From Prado023 sp963798745 (lineage in GTDB: Bacteria > Actinomycetota > Actinomycetes > S36-B12 > CAIYMF01), in the NCBI GenBank assembly GCA_963798745.1, contig CAWCUF010000005.1, positions 191,167 to 255,166 of the forward strand: a stretch of 64,000 nt of DNA. The letters are read 5' to 3'. Shown piece after piece: positions 33,812-42,840 of this stretch (position 1 is the stretch's first letter; each line of letters opens with the position of its first letter). The translations under genes and the position numbers were made by a program. The notes under the pieces were generated by a model. That model was not told the origin of the DNA. It saw nothing but the letters and a program-made list of their open reading frames with translations, and ran no database searches.

Positions 33812-36800
33812 TCAAACCGCGGTTGACTGGTCTTCCTCGCCGTCCGCCGCTGCGTGGCTCTCGTCGTCGGGGGTCGGCTCCTCGGCCTCGGAATCGACCT
33901 CGGAATCGGGGGTCGGCACCTCGGCCTCGGCCGCGCGGGTCGGGTCGTCGGACTCGGCCTGTTCGGTTGGCTCCTGGGAGGCAGCAGGCCCCTCCTCGGG
34001 CTCGGGCTGGACCTCGGTCACGATGGCGCCGTCCTCGGGAGCCTCCACGATGCCCTCGGCCAGAGCCTCGGCATGGATCAGGTCGGCCTGGTCCTGCGCG
34101 AGTCGCACGTCGGCCCCCTCGGCATCTGACTCGTGGTCGACCGGGACGACGACGTCCGCCGCCGTTGCCTCCTGCGCAGCGGCCACCTCATCGTCGTTCT
34201 CGACGACGCTGGCAAGCTCGCCCGGCTCGACACCGACCTCGACCTCGACCTCGTCGTCTGCGTCGTGGTCCGCGTGCTCGTCGTGTGCCGGATCCGAGTG
34301 GTCGATGTGCCCGTGCTCGTCGAACTTCGGCGGCGGCGGGGTCTTGCCGGTCTGTCGACCACCGAGCCCGGCCATGGACTGCTGGCGAGCGCCGCCACCG
34401 TTGCCGCCCCCGTTGCCATGACCATTGCCACCGCCCCGCCGACCGCCGCGCTCTCGGCGGTTGCCGCCGCTGCTCTCCTCCCCGGGTGCGTCGGGCGAAC
34501 CCACCGGCTCGGTGGACACCAGGTGCCCCCGGCCGCCGCAGTGCTCGCACTGTGTGGAGAAGACCTCCAACAGGCCCTGGCCGATGCGCTTGCGGGTCAT
34601 CTGGACCAACCCCAGCGACGTCACCTCCGCCACCTGGTGCTTGGTCCGGTCGCGACCGAGGCACTCGACGAGCCGGCGCAGGACCAGGTCGCGGTTGCTC
34701 TCCAGGACCATGTCGATGAAGTCCACGACGATGATGCCGCCGATGTCGCGCAACCGGAGCTGGCGCACGATCTCCTCGGCCGCCTCGAGGTTGTTCTTGG
34801 TGACCGTCTCCTCGAGGTTGCCACCCTGCCCGGTGAACTTGCCGGTGTTCACGTCGACCACGGTCATCGCCTCGGTGCGGTCGATCACCAGTGAGCCACC
34901 CGAGGGCAGCCACACCTTGCGGTCCAGCGCCTTGGCCAACTGCTCATCGATCCGGTGCGCCGCGAACAGGTCGCCGCTCTGCACCCACTTGTCCATCTTG
35001 GGCGCCAGGTCAGGGGCCACCCAGCCGATGTACTCGCGCAGCGTGCCCCAGGTGGAGTCACCCTGCACCAGCAGCGTGGTGAAGTCCTCGTTGAAGATGT
35101 CGCGCACGACCTTGATCGCCAGATCCGGCTCGCCGTAGAGCAGGGCGGGCGCAGAGGCCGACTTCGACTTCTTGCCGATGTCCTTCCACTGCGCCGACAA
35201 CCGCTGCACATCAGAGGTGAGCTGCTCCTCGGAGGCTCCCTCAGCCGCGGTGCGCACGATCACGCCGGCACCCGCGGGCACGACGTCGCGCAGGATCCCC
35301 TTGAGCCGCGAGCGCTCGGTGTCGGGCAGCTTGCGCGAGATGCCGGTCATCGAGCCCTCGGGCACGTAGACCAGGAACCGGCCGGGCAGGGAGATCTGGC
35401 TGGTCAGCCGGGCACCCTTGTGCCCGATCGGGTCCTTGGTGACCTGCACCAGGACCGGGTCGCCGGACTTCAGCGCCAACTCGATGCGCTTGGGCTGGCC
35501 CTCCATTCCGGCGGCGTCCCAGTTGACCTCGCCGGCGTACAGCACGGCGTTGCGTCCGCGGCCGATGTCGACGAAGGCCGCCTCCATCGAGGGCAGCACG
35601 TTCTGCACCTTGCCCAGGTACACGTTTCCCACCAACGAGGAGGACTCAGCACGGTTGACGTAGTGCTCGACCAGGATCCCGTCCTCGAGCACCGCGATCT
35701 GGGTCCGGTCGCCGTGCTCACGCACGCACATGACCCGATTGACCGACTCACGCCGGGCCAGGAACTCGGCCTCGGTGAGGATCGGGGCGCGCCGGCGGCC
35801 GGCCTCCCGACCATCGCGGCGGCGCTGCTTCTTGGCCTCGATCCGGGTGCTGCCGCGCAGCGAGGTGATCTCGTCGTTGGGCCGGCGGGCCTCGCGGACC
35901 TTGACGACGGTGTTCGGCGGGTCCTCGCTGGAGAGGTCCTCCATCTCCTCGGCGACGCCAGCCTTGCGACGGCGGCGACGCCGACGACGGGCGCTCGGCG
36001 AATCGCCCTCGTCAGCGTTGGAGTCCGAGTCGTCGGACTCGGCGTCGGACCTGTCCGTGCGCCCGGCCGTGTCGTCGGACCTGTCCGTGCGCCCGGTCGT
36101 GTCGTCGGACCTGTCCGTGCGCCCGGCCGTGTCGTCGGAGACATCCTCATCGCTGGCCTGGGAGCCGCTCGAGTCCGAGCCATCCGCCTCATCAGCGCCA
36201 CCGGTGCCGGGACGGCGGCGGCGACGGCCGCCGCGGCGACGCCGACGACGGGGGGCACCGTCGTCCTCGCGGTCGTTGTCCGAGCCCTCGGCGGAATCCT
36301 CGGCCTCGTCGATGTCGGTATCGGTGTCGGTCTCGTGCTCGGTCTGGTCTGGCCTACGGACGGTCCCGTCCTCATCGCGGTCCGGACGGTCGACGGCTTC
36401 CCGCGAACCTTCCTCGGCCTCGTCCTGGGTCGGTTCGGTCTCCGAGCCTTCCACCGCCGGCGCCTGCGTGGCTCGGGAGGAACGGGAACGACGGCTGCGA
36501 GTGGGACGCTTCGGCTCGGCAGCGTCCTGAGCCACCTGGACCGCCTCGGGCTCGGAGCCGTCGGTCACCGTGGCTGCCGGAGCAGCCGGCTCGGCCTCCG
36601 CCCCGGCACTCGACCGGTCAGCGCGGGGCCGTCGGCGGCGCACGGCCCTGGTCTCGTCGGGAGCCTGGAACACCGCCCTGATCGCCGGCACCTCGGGGGG
36701 CGCTGCGATGGCTGCGACCGCTGTCGGTTCAGCCTCGGGCACCGCGGAGAAGGCCACTGTGGTGACGCCACGGGTTGCCCGGCGCGACTTGCGGACCACC

Positions 36801-37246
36801 GCAGCGACCACCGGTTCGGTGTCGCCAGGTGCCGCGGCCACGTCAGGGACAGCCTCCGTGGCCCGGGCCTCATCAGCGTCGGCGGCCTGCCTGGCGTCCT
36901 GGTCGGAGTCGTCGCCCGCGCTTTCCGTGTCTGCTCCCTCGCCCACACCGGAGGTCTCGTCGTCAGGCGACTCCCCCCCGGGAGCCTGCAGTTCGCCCGC
37001 CCGCACGACGGGATCCTGGGAGGTGTCGGTGTGCGGCGAGGTGATCGCCGCGTCCTGCGCCGCAGACTCGAACAGGTGGCCCTGCTCGGCGGATCCCTCG
37101 GTCGCCTCGGTCGCCACCGGGGGGCCAGCCGGCCGGCTGGCGGCACGTCGACGCCGACGGGGCGCGGCGGCGACCGGGGGGCCCGACTCGCCCCCCAACT
37201 CGCCCTGCACCATTCCTGCGGGGGTCTGCTCGGACTCGTCGACCAT
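33812..37246 (-). CDS. rne: Ribonuclease E/G
   Basis: Endoribonuclease for mRNA decay and rRNA/tRNA processing. The 1144-aa protein has a long disordered N-terminal extension (about 450 aa, Arg/Asp/Ala rich, with arginine blocks such as RRRRRRGGRRRRRP), then the S1 domain (VGNVYLGKVQNVLPSMEAAF), the catalytic core with the metal site VVDVNTGKFTGQGG and IIVVDFIDM, the zinc-link motif CEHCGGRGH, and an acidic C-terminal tail. This inverted arrangement with the disordered part before the core is normal in actinobacteria. A 30-bp tandem repeat encodes DDTAGRTDRS units. The ATG at 37244-37246 is preferred. Confidence 0.95.
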   Translation of the reverse strand: MVDESEQTPAGMVQGELGGESGPPVAAAPRRRRRAASRPAGPPVATEATEGSAEQGHLFESAAQDAAITSPHTDTSQDPVVRAGELQAPGGESPDDETSGVGEGADTESAGDDSDQDARQAADADEARATEAVPDVAAAPGDTEPVVAAVVRKSRRATRGVTTVAFSAVPEAEPTAVAAIAAPPEVPAIRAVFQAPDETRAVRRRRPRADRSSAGAEAEPAAPAATVTDGSEPEAVQVAQDAAEPKRPTRSRRSRSSRATQAPAVEGSETEPTQDEAEEGSREAVDRPDRDEDGTVRRPDQTEHETDTDTDIDEAEDSAEGSDNDREDDGAPRRRRRRGGRRRRRPGTGGADEADGSDSSGSQASDEDVSDDTAGRTDRSDDTTGRTDRSDDTAGRTDRSDAESDDSDSNADEGDSPSARRRRRRRRKAGVAEEMEDLSSEDPPNTVVKVREARRPNDEITSLRGSTRIEAKKQRRRDGREAGRRRAPILTEAEFLARRESVNRVMCVREHGDRTQIAVLEDGILVEHYVNRAESSSLVGNVYLGKVQNVLPSMEAAFVDIGRGRNAVLYAGEVNWDAAGMEGQPKRIELALKSGDPVLVQVTKDPIGHKGARLTSQISLPGRFLVYVPEGSMTGISRKLPDTERSRLKGILRDVVPAGAGVIVRTAAEGASEEQLTSDVQRLSAQWKDIGKKSKSASAPALLYGEPDLAIKVVRDIFNEDFTTLLVQGDSTWGTLREYIGWVAPDLAPKMDKWVQSGDLFAAHRIDEQLAKALDRKVWLPSGGSLVIDRTEAMTVVDVNTGKFTGQGGNLEETVTKNNLEAAEEIVRQLRLRDIGGIIVVDFIDMVLESNRDLVLRRLVECLGRDRTKHQVAEVTSLGLVQMTRKRIGQGLLEVFSTQCEHCGGRGHLVSTEPVGSPDAPGEESSGGNRRERGGRRGGGNGHGNGGGNGGGARQQSMAGLGGRQTGKTPPPPKFDEHGHIDHSDPAHDEHADHDADDEVEVEVGVEPGELASVVENDDEVAAAQEATAADVVVPVDHESDAEGADVRLAQDQADLIHAEALAEGIVEAPEDGAIVTEVQPEPEEGPAASQEPTEQAESDDPTRAAEAEVPTPDSEVDSEAEEPTPDDESHAAADGEEDQSTAV
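36044..36133. repeat. Three 30-bp tandem repeats in rne
   Basis: Three contiguous 30-bp units differ at one base (a C/T change that alters Ala to Thr). They encode DDTAGRTDRS-type decapeptides in the disordered N-terminal part of RNase E. Confidence 0.95.
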
Positions 37247-37755
37247 GGTGGTCTCCTCACGGGTACCCCACGACGACCAGCGTCCCGGCAGTGCCCCACA
37301 TATGGCTGCGACCCGCGAACGAGCCCCAGCAAAGCCTTGTGTGCCGCCCGAGGTGCACACGTGGTGCGTGCGTCACCCTCGAACTCCGCGCAGTCAGCGG
37401 ACCCGGATACGGACGAAACTCGCCCACACCCGGTCGCGACCCGATCACTGCCTGTGCCAGCTCGTGGCGGCACAAGGCGTCGTGATCGGTGCGACGCTTC
37501 GAACGCGGGTCGCCTCGATCCACGGGGCGACTGGGCCGAATTATGCCACAGCCGACCATCCGCACCGGTCACGCGCGCCGTCGACCGCCAGTGCGCCCCG
37601 ATCCCGAGTCCCTCCACCTGGGCGTCGCCCTGGGCTCGATCGATCCTCGTCAGAGTCGCTGGAGAGCCGCTGGCGTGGAGGAACCGGGCGGCGGGTACGT
37701 GGGCGGACCGGCGGGAAGGACGAAGCGGGCGAGCTGCGAGCTCGCCCTGCGCGAG
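37247..37755. other. rne leader region (gene-free)
   Basis: About 500 bp separate the radical-SAM-linked gene from rne, both on the minus strand. Except for the terminator at 37727-37747 I see no gene. It probably holds the rne promoter and a long 5' leader; RNase E autoregulates through its leader in other bacteria, but no such structure could be verified here. Confidence 0.6.
37727..37747 (-). terminator. Terminator hairpin after the TIGR03936 gene
   Basis: GGGCGAGCT-GCG-AGCTCGCCC is a perfect 9-bp stem directly after the stop at 37756. Confidence 0.7.
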
Positions 37756-38547
37756 TCAGGGGGTGGCGGACCGCGCGGCAGCGTGGCCGGCCGGGTCGGA
37801 GGCCTCACTGTCGAGCGCCGCCCGGTCGACGGCCAACGGGTCGCCCACCTCACCGTCGCCGCCGAGCGGACCTTGGGCCAGTCGGATGGGGCGCGCCGGG
37901 TCGCTGGTGGACAGCCCGCCGAGCTCGCGCAGGGCGACCAGGATCTCCACCGGGCGTACGGTCGGAGTCACGTTGGCCACCGTCACCTCCAGGGCAGCTC
38001 CCAGCGGCCCGGCATCACGCACTGCGCCCGCGATCAGCGCCGGGCGCAGGTCCAGGGTCCGCAAGCCCTGCTTCATCATCCGTTCCACCGGAACGGTGGG
38101 GGCATCGACCAGGACCTGCCACGCAGCGGCCAACTGATCTGCTGACACATCGGGCACCTCGATGCGCCAGGTACTCGCCTCGAGCCGGGCGACCAGGTCC
38201 GACGTGCGGGCTTCGACCACCTCGAGGATGTCCAGACCCGGGGGCAGCGCCTGATCAAGAGCCGCCCGCAGCGCGTCGGGGTCGCACCGGGCCACGACGC
38301 CGATCTCGACGTACTCCGCCTCGCTGGCCGCACCGGTGGGAGCGGAGTTGGCATACGAGACCTTCGGGTGTGGCGAGAACCCGGCCGAGTATGCCATCGG
38401 CACCCGCGCCCGGCGCAGCGCGCGCTCGAGGGCCCGTTGGAAGTCCCGGTGCGAGGAGAAGCGCAGCGGGCCGCGCTTGGCGTATCGGATTCGCAGCTTC
38501 TGGACCGCGGGCACGATCTCACGGTCAGGGGTCCGCCGGGCGGCCAT
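37756..38547 (-). CDS. TIGR03936 / DUF2344 radical-SAM-linked protein
   Basis: A 263-aa protein that always travels with, or is fused to, the TIGR03960 radical SAM protein. The N-terminal part KLRIRYAKRGPLRFSSHRDF, FSPHPKVSYANSAPTGAASE and the EYVEIGVV strand are characteristic. Its function is unknown; a role in RNA or protein modification next to rne has been suggested from gene context only. Its ATG overlaps the upstream stop by one base (TGATG), so expression is coupled. Confidence 0.88.
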   Translation of the reverse strand: MAARRTPDREIVPAVQKLRIRYAKRGPLRFSSHRDFQRALERALRRARVPMAYSAGFSPHPKVSYANSAPTGAASEAEYVEIGVVARCDPDALRAALDQALPPGLDILEVVEARTSDLVARLEASTWRIEVPDVSADQLAAAWQVLVDAPTVPVERMMKQGLRTLDLRPALIAGAVRDAGPLGAALEVTVANVTPTVRPVEILVALRELGGLSTSDPARPIRLAQGPLGGDGEVGDPLAVDRAALDSEASDPAGHAAARSATP

Positions 38548-40535
38548 CAGGCCTCCACCACGGAGCGGACCTGCGGCAAGGGCATCAGGACGGCCTCGGT
38601 GGGTCCGACCTGGATCTCGGTCCCGAGGTGGTCGCACACCCCGCAGTCGAAGCACGGCGTCCACCGGCAGTCCTGCACCTCACCACCGGCCAGTGCGTCC
38701 GCCCAGTCCTGCCACAGCCAGTCGCGGTCCAAACCGGAGTCGAGGTGGTCCCAGGGCAGGACCTCGTTCTGCTCCCGCTCGCGGATCGTGAACCAGTCGA
38801 CGTCCACCGGCTCTGCGCCCAGGACCTGATCCGCGGCCGCCATCCAGCGCTCGAACGAGAAGTGCTCGCTCCAGCCGTCGAACCGGGCGCCGTCGCGCCA
38901 GGCCGCCTCGATGACCCGACCGACGCGGCGGTCCCCGCGCGAGAGCAGCCCCTCGACGATGCCCGGCCGACCATCGTGGTAGCGGAAGCCGATGGCCTTG
39001 GCGTAGTTGCGGTCCTTGCGGATCTCGTCGCGCAGGGCGTGCAGGCGTCGGTCGGTGGACTCGTGGTCCAGCTGGGCTGCCCACTGGAACGGCGTGTGCG
39101 GCTTGGGCACGAACCCGCCGATCGACACCGTGCAGCGGATGTCGCGGGTGCCGGCAGCTTCGCGGCCGGCCCTGATCACGTTCCTGGCCAGCTCGGCGAT
39201 CTGCAGCACGTCCTCGTCGGTCTCGGTGGGCAGGCCGCACATGAAGTAGAGCTTCACCTGACGCCAGCCGGAGGAGTAGGCCGCGGTCACAGTGTTGATC
39301 AGGTCCTCCTCGGAGACCATCTTGTTGATCACCTGACGCATCCGCTCGCTGCCGCCCTCGGGCGCGAACGTCAGCCCGGATCGCCGGCCGTTGCGGGACA
39401 ACTCGTTGGCCAGGTCGATGTTGAACGCGTCCACCCGGGTGCTCGGCAGGGACAACGACACCTGCTCACCCTCGTAGCGGTCGGCCAGGCCCTTGCTCAA
39501 CTCGGCGATCTCCGAGTGGTCAGCACTGCTCAGCGAGAGCATCCCGACCTCCTCGAAGCCGGTCTTGCGCAGGCCGTTGTCGATCATCTCGCCCAAGGTG
39601 GCCGTCGAGCGCTCCCGGACGGGCCGGGTGATCATGCCCGCCTGGCAGAAGCGGCAGCCCCGGGTGCAGCCGCGGAAGATCTCCACGCTCATCCGTTCGT
39701 GCACGGTCTCGGCCAGCGGCACCAGCGGGTTCTTGGGGTAGGGCCACTCGTCGAGATCCATCAGGGTGTGCTTGGCCACGCGCCACGGCGCCACGGGGCT
39801 GTTGGGCACGACCCGACCGATCCGGCCGTCGGGCAGGTACTCCACGTCGTAGAGCGCGGGCACGTAGACCGTGCCGCTGGCGGCCAGGCGCTCGAGCAGT
39901 TCCCGACGCAGGGTCGCCTCGCCCGGCTCATCGGACAGGCCGTAGTCGGGGTGCTCGGTTCGGAACGCTCGGACGATGTCGCTGATTGCCAGGACCGCCT
40001 GCTCGCCATCGCCCAGGACGACCATGTCGACGAAGTCCGCGACGGGCTCCGGGTTGAAGGCCGCGTGACCCCCCATCACGACCAGCGGGTGGGCATCAAT
40101 GCGATTCGCGGAGTGCAGCGGGATGCCGGCCAGGTCGAGGCTGGTGAGCATGTTGGTGTAGCAGAGCTCGGTGGAGAACGACATCCCGAGCAGGTCGAAG
40201 GCGCCGAGCGGGCGGTGGCCGTCGACGGTGAACGCCGGGATCGCGTGCTCACGCATCAGGGTTTCGAGGTCCGGCCACACGGCGTAGCTGCGCTGGGCGA
40301 GCACCCCGTCGGCCTCGTTGAGGATCTCGTAGAGGATCTGCACGCCTTGGTTGGGCAGCCCCACCTCGTAGGCGTCGGGATACATCAGGGCCCAGCGGAC
40401 CTCGGCGGCGTCCCAGTCCTTGACCGCGGCATTCAACTCACCACCGATGTACTGCACCGGCTTGCTCACCCGGGGGAGCACCCGCTCGAGCTGGTCGAAC
40501 ATGGGCGCGCTCGAGCGCGAAGAGATCTGCGGCAT
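38547..40535 (-). CDS. TIGR03960 family B12-binding radical SAM protein
   Basis: A 662-aa protein with an N-terminal B12-binding-like Rossmann part (MYPDAYEVGLPNQGVQILYE), the radical SAM cluster motif FRGCTRGCRFCQAGMI (CxxxCxxC) near residue 255, LTFAPEGGSERMRQVI and a C-terminal cysteine cluster CRWTPCFDCGVCDH. The family pairs with the TIGR03936 protein encoded next and often lies beside rne in actinobacteria. The substrate is unknown. Confidence 0.92.
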   Translation of the reverse strand: MPQISSRSSAPMFDQLERVLPRVSKPVQYIGGELNAAVKDWDAAEVRWALMYPDAYEVGLPNQGVQILYEILNEADGVLAQRSYAVWPDLETLMREHAIPAFTVDGHRPLGAFDLLGMSFSTELCYTNMLTSLDLAGIPLHSANRIDAHPLVVMGGHAAFNPEPVADFVDMVVLGDGEQAVLAISDIVRAFRTEHPDYGLSDEPGEATLRRELLERLAASGTVYVPALYDVEYLPDGRIGRVVPNSPVAPWRVAKHTLMDLDEWPYPKNPLVPLAETVHERMSVEIFRGCTRGCRFCQAGMITRPVRERSTATLGEMIDNGLRKTGFEEVGMLSLSSADHSEIAELSKGLADRYEGEQVSLSLPSTRVDAFNIDLANELSRNGRRSGLTFAPEGGSERMRQVINKMVSEEDLINTVTAAYSSGWRQVKLYFMCGLPTETDEDVLQIAELARNVIRAGREAAGTRDIRCTVSIGGFVPKPHTPFQWAAQLDHESTDRRLHALRDEIRKDRNYAKAIGFRYHDGRPGIVEGLLSRGDRRVGRVIEAAWRDGARFDGWSEHFSFERWMAAADQVLGAEPVDVDWFTIREREQNEVLPWDHLDSGLDRDWLWQDWADALAGGEVQDCRWTPCFDCGVCDHLGTEIQVGPTEAVLMPLPQVRSVVEA

Positions 40536-40928
40536 TGGTCAAGGGTAGACCGGATCCCTGGCAGGCAGGATCTGCGCGCATCCTGAGCCGATGGCCGGGG
40601 AAGGCCGAACCATGCCGTCGACTTGGTCGTTCCGAGTCGGTTGCTCTGCTGACCTCGCAAACCTTGCCGTAGATCCGGTCGCTCTCGGGTTCACCGAGAC
40701 ACCCAGCAACGACCATGTCGGCGGCAAGGTTGTCGACTGGCCCGGGCCAAGCGCACTGCAACGACCATTTCCACGGCAAGGTTCGCCCGCCAGGCCGCGC
40801 CCCCGCGGGAGGGGCTGGCTTGAGCCGCGTTGCGCGCACGGCACGGTGGCGAGCGAGACGGTGGGCCGACTTGCGCGGCACCGCCGGGGTTGTTGGCGCT
40901 AGGCCGAGGAGGGCCAGGCGGAGGACGG
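40536..40928. other. Gene-free region with four nested 25-bp inverted repeats
   Basis: No credible gene. Four copies of AACCTTGCCG-N5-ATGGTCGTTG lie at about 40608-40632 and 40659-40683 on the plus strand and at 40707-40731 and 40759-40783 on the minus strand, so the inner and outer pairs can form nested stems. The region separates the minus-strand radical SAM gene from the minus-strand methyltransferase-like gene. Confidence 0.75.
40608..40783. repeat. Four-unit nested palindromic repeat cluster
   Basis: Unit consensus AACCTTGCCGTNGAN then ATGGTCGTTGC. Units 3 and 4 are nearly identical; unit 1 has CATGCCG and TTGG, unit 2 has CCGGTCGCT. Order and orientation (+,+,-,-) allow a two-tier cruciform or a long RNA hairpin. 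Confidence 0.8.
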
Positions 40929-41666
40929 CTACGCCGAGGACGGCTGCGCGGTGGGCGGCGCCGACGCGGGAGCGGGGACGCTGCGCAGGCGCGGGAGCAG
41001 CATGCCGGTGCGAGCCTTGTAGTCCGTCCACTGCGGGTAGCGGCTCATGCTGCGCTCCTTGCCCAGCATGTTCGGCACGAACAATCCCAACCACACCCAC
41101 GCGAGCACCAGCCAGGGCAGCCAGTGCCCGGCGACAACCGCGAATGAGGCGTACAGCATCATCTCGCCGAGGTAGTTCGGGTGCCGGACCCGCGCGAACC
41201 ACCCGGAGGTGATCAGCCCGCGTCGCTCAGCGAGGACGAAGTGCTTCTGGGCGTCGCTGGCCATCATGATCACCACACCGAGCGCGTAGGCGATCGCCGC
41301 GGCGGCGAGCAGCCACGCCGGCTGTTGGGTGTCATCGCGCACCAGCAGGATCGGGGCCAGCCAGTAGGGCCCGAGCACCAGGGCGAAGGTCATGAACGCC
41401 CCGCCGGCGGTGATCCGGGTCTGCCAGCGGGCATCGGGCATGACCACGTCCTTGAGCAGCCAGATCAGCCCATAGCTGCCGTGCAGGGCCAGGTAGGTCC
41501 ACGCCGTGGATGTCCACGTGTCGGTCAGCACCATCAGCCCCAGCACGAACGGCAGCGTGCCGCCCTTCTGTACGTTGATGACCCAGTTCATCTTGACCGG
41601 CCGCGGCCCGCCGAGGAAGTCCTCGGAGAGGTACGTGCGCAGCCGCAACCACCGATCCAGGGTCAT
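40929..41666 (-). CDS. Isoprenylcysteine methyltransferase-like / DUF1295 membrane protein
   Basis: A 245-aa protein with about six membrane segments and the signature VRHPNYLGEMMLYASFAV near residue 165, shared by ICMT, DUF1295 and steroid-reductase C-terminal families; the motif binds a nucleotide-type cofactor (SAM or NADPH). The ATG at 41664-41666 (MTLDRWLRLR) is chosen; frames further upstream are not coding-like. Substrate unknown; it is divergent from ppk2. Confidence 0.75.
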   Translation of the reverse strand: MTLDRWLRLRTYLSEDFLGGPRPVKMNWVINVQKGGTLPFVLGLMVLTDTWTSTAWTYLALHGSYGLIWLLKDVVMPDARWQTRITAGGAFMTFALVLGPYWLAPILLVRDDTQQPAWLLAAAAIAYALGVVIMMASDAQKHFVLAERRGLITSGWFARVRHPNYLGEMMLYASFAVVAGHWLPWLVLAWVWLGLFVPNMLGKERSMSRYPQWTDYKARTGMLLPRLRSVPAPASAPPTAQPSSA

Positions 41667-41796
41667 CACCACGTGGCTCAGGATAGGCCCGACCGCGCTG
41701 ACCTCGTATCGCCCGCAGAGACGGATCGTTGGGACGCATCGCCCACCGGAGCGCCCCGACGCGCCCGCGCGGGGCCCGGGACGGCAGTATCTGGAC

Positions 41797-42801
41797 ATGA
41801 CCGAAGACCAGGACGTCCACGAGTTCGACCTCGAATCCATCATGGACCTCGCCGACATCATCGAGGCGCTGCAGGACACCGAGGACGACAGGTTGCTGCA
41901 CTTCGGCCTGACGGCCGCCGACACCTGGGACGAGGTGGATGACCCGGTGCTCCTCGGCCCGAACGGGACCCCGGTGGGCACGTGGCGCGAGGGCTACCCC
42001 TACGACACCCGCATCTCGCGGCGGGAGTACGAGCTGACCAAGCGGCTGCTGCAGATCGAGCTGCTCAAGATGCAGGCGTGGGTCAAGGATTCCGGGGCCC
42101 GGATCGTGATGGTGTTCGAGGGCCGTGACGCGGCCGGCAAGGGCGGGACGATCAAGCGGTTCATGGAGCACATGAACCCGCGTGGTGCGACCGTCGTGGC
42201 GCTGGAGAAACCGACCAAGGAGGAAAGCACCCAGTGGTACTTCCAGCGCTACATCAAGCACCTGCCCAGCGCCGGTGAGATCGTGATGTTCGACCGCTCC
42301 TGGTACAACCGCGCCGGCGTCGAGCGGGTCATGGGGTTCTGCACCGATGCCCAGTACGACGAGTTCATGCGCCAGACCCCGGAGTTCGAGCGGATGCTGG
42401 TGCGCAGCGGGATCATCCTGTTCAAGTTCTGGTTCTCGGTCAGTCGCAAGGAGCAGGTGGCCCGGTTCACCATCCGGCGCATCGACCCGGTGCGGCAGTG
42501 GAAGCTCTCACCGATGGACCTCGCGAGCCTGGACCGCTGGCAGGACTACACCGACGCCAAGGAGGCGATGCTGTTCTACACTGACAGCGACTGGGCGCCG
42601 TGGACGGTGGTGCGCTCAAACGACAAGAAGCGCGGCAGGCTCGAGGCGATGCGCTGGGTGCTGGCCACCGTGAACTACCCGGACAAGGACGAGGAGCTCG
42701 TCGGGATGCCGGACCCCAACATCGTCGGCCCGCCCTGGCGGATCTACGAGACCGGTGAGCACACCGGCAAGATGTATCCACCGCTGAGCAGCGAGGACTG
42801 A
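41797..42801 (+). CDS. ppk2: Polyphosphate kinase 2
   Basis: Transfers phosphate between polyphosphate and nucleotides (class I members mainly make GTP/ATP from NDP). The 334-aa product has the Walker A motif FEGRDAAGKGGTIKRF, the Walker B-like VMFDRSWYNRAGVERVMGF and the lid segment SRKEQVARFTIRRIDPVRQWK. The N-terminal 70 residues are acidic. The length fits single-domain class I PPK2. It starts at the ATG 41797, facing away from the methyltransferase-like gene. Confidence 0.94.
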   Translation: MTEDQDVHEFDLESIMDLADIIEALQDTEDDRLLHFGLTAADTWDEVDDPVLLGPNGTPVGTWREGYPYDTRISRREYELTKRLLQIELLKMQAWVKDSGARIVMVFEGRDAAGKGGTIKRFMEHMNPRGATVVALEKPTKEESTQWYFQRYIKHLPSAGEIVMFDRSWYNRAGVERVMGFCTDAQYDEFMRQTPEFERMLVRSGIILFKFWFSVSRKEQVARFTIRRIDPVRQWKLSPMDLASLDRWQDYTDAKEAMLFYTDSDWAPWTVVRSNDKKRGRLEAMRWVLATVNYPDKDEELVGMPDPNIVGPPWRIYETGEHTGKMYPPLSSED

Positions 42802-42840
42802 GCCTCGCAGCCCGAGGTTCGCGGCGGGCGCCGGTGCGGG

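Noticed and set aside
42002..42482. Short minus-strand frames opposite ppk2
   Set aside because: Shadows of the PPK2 coding sequence without motifs.
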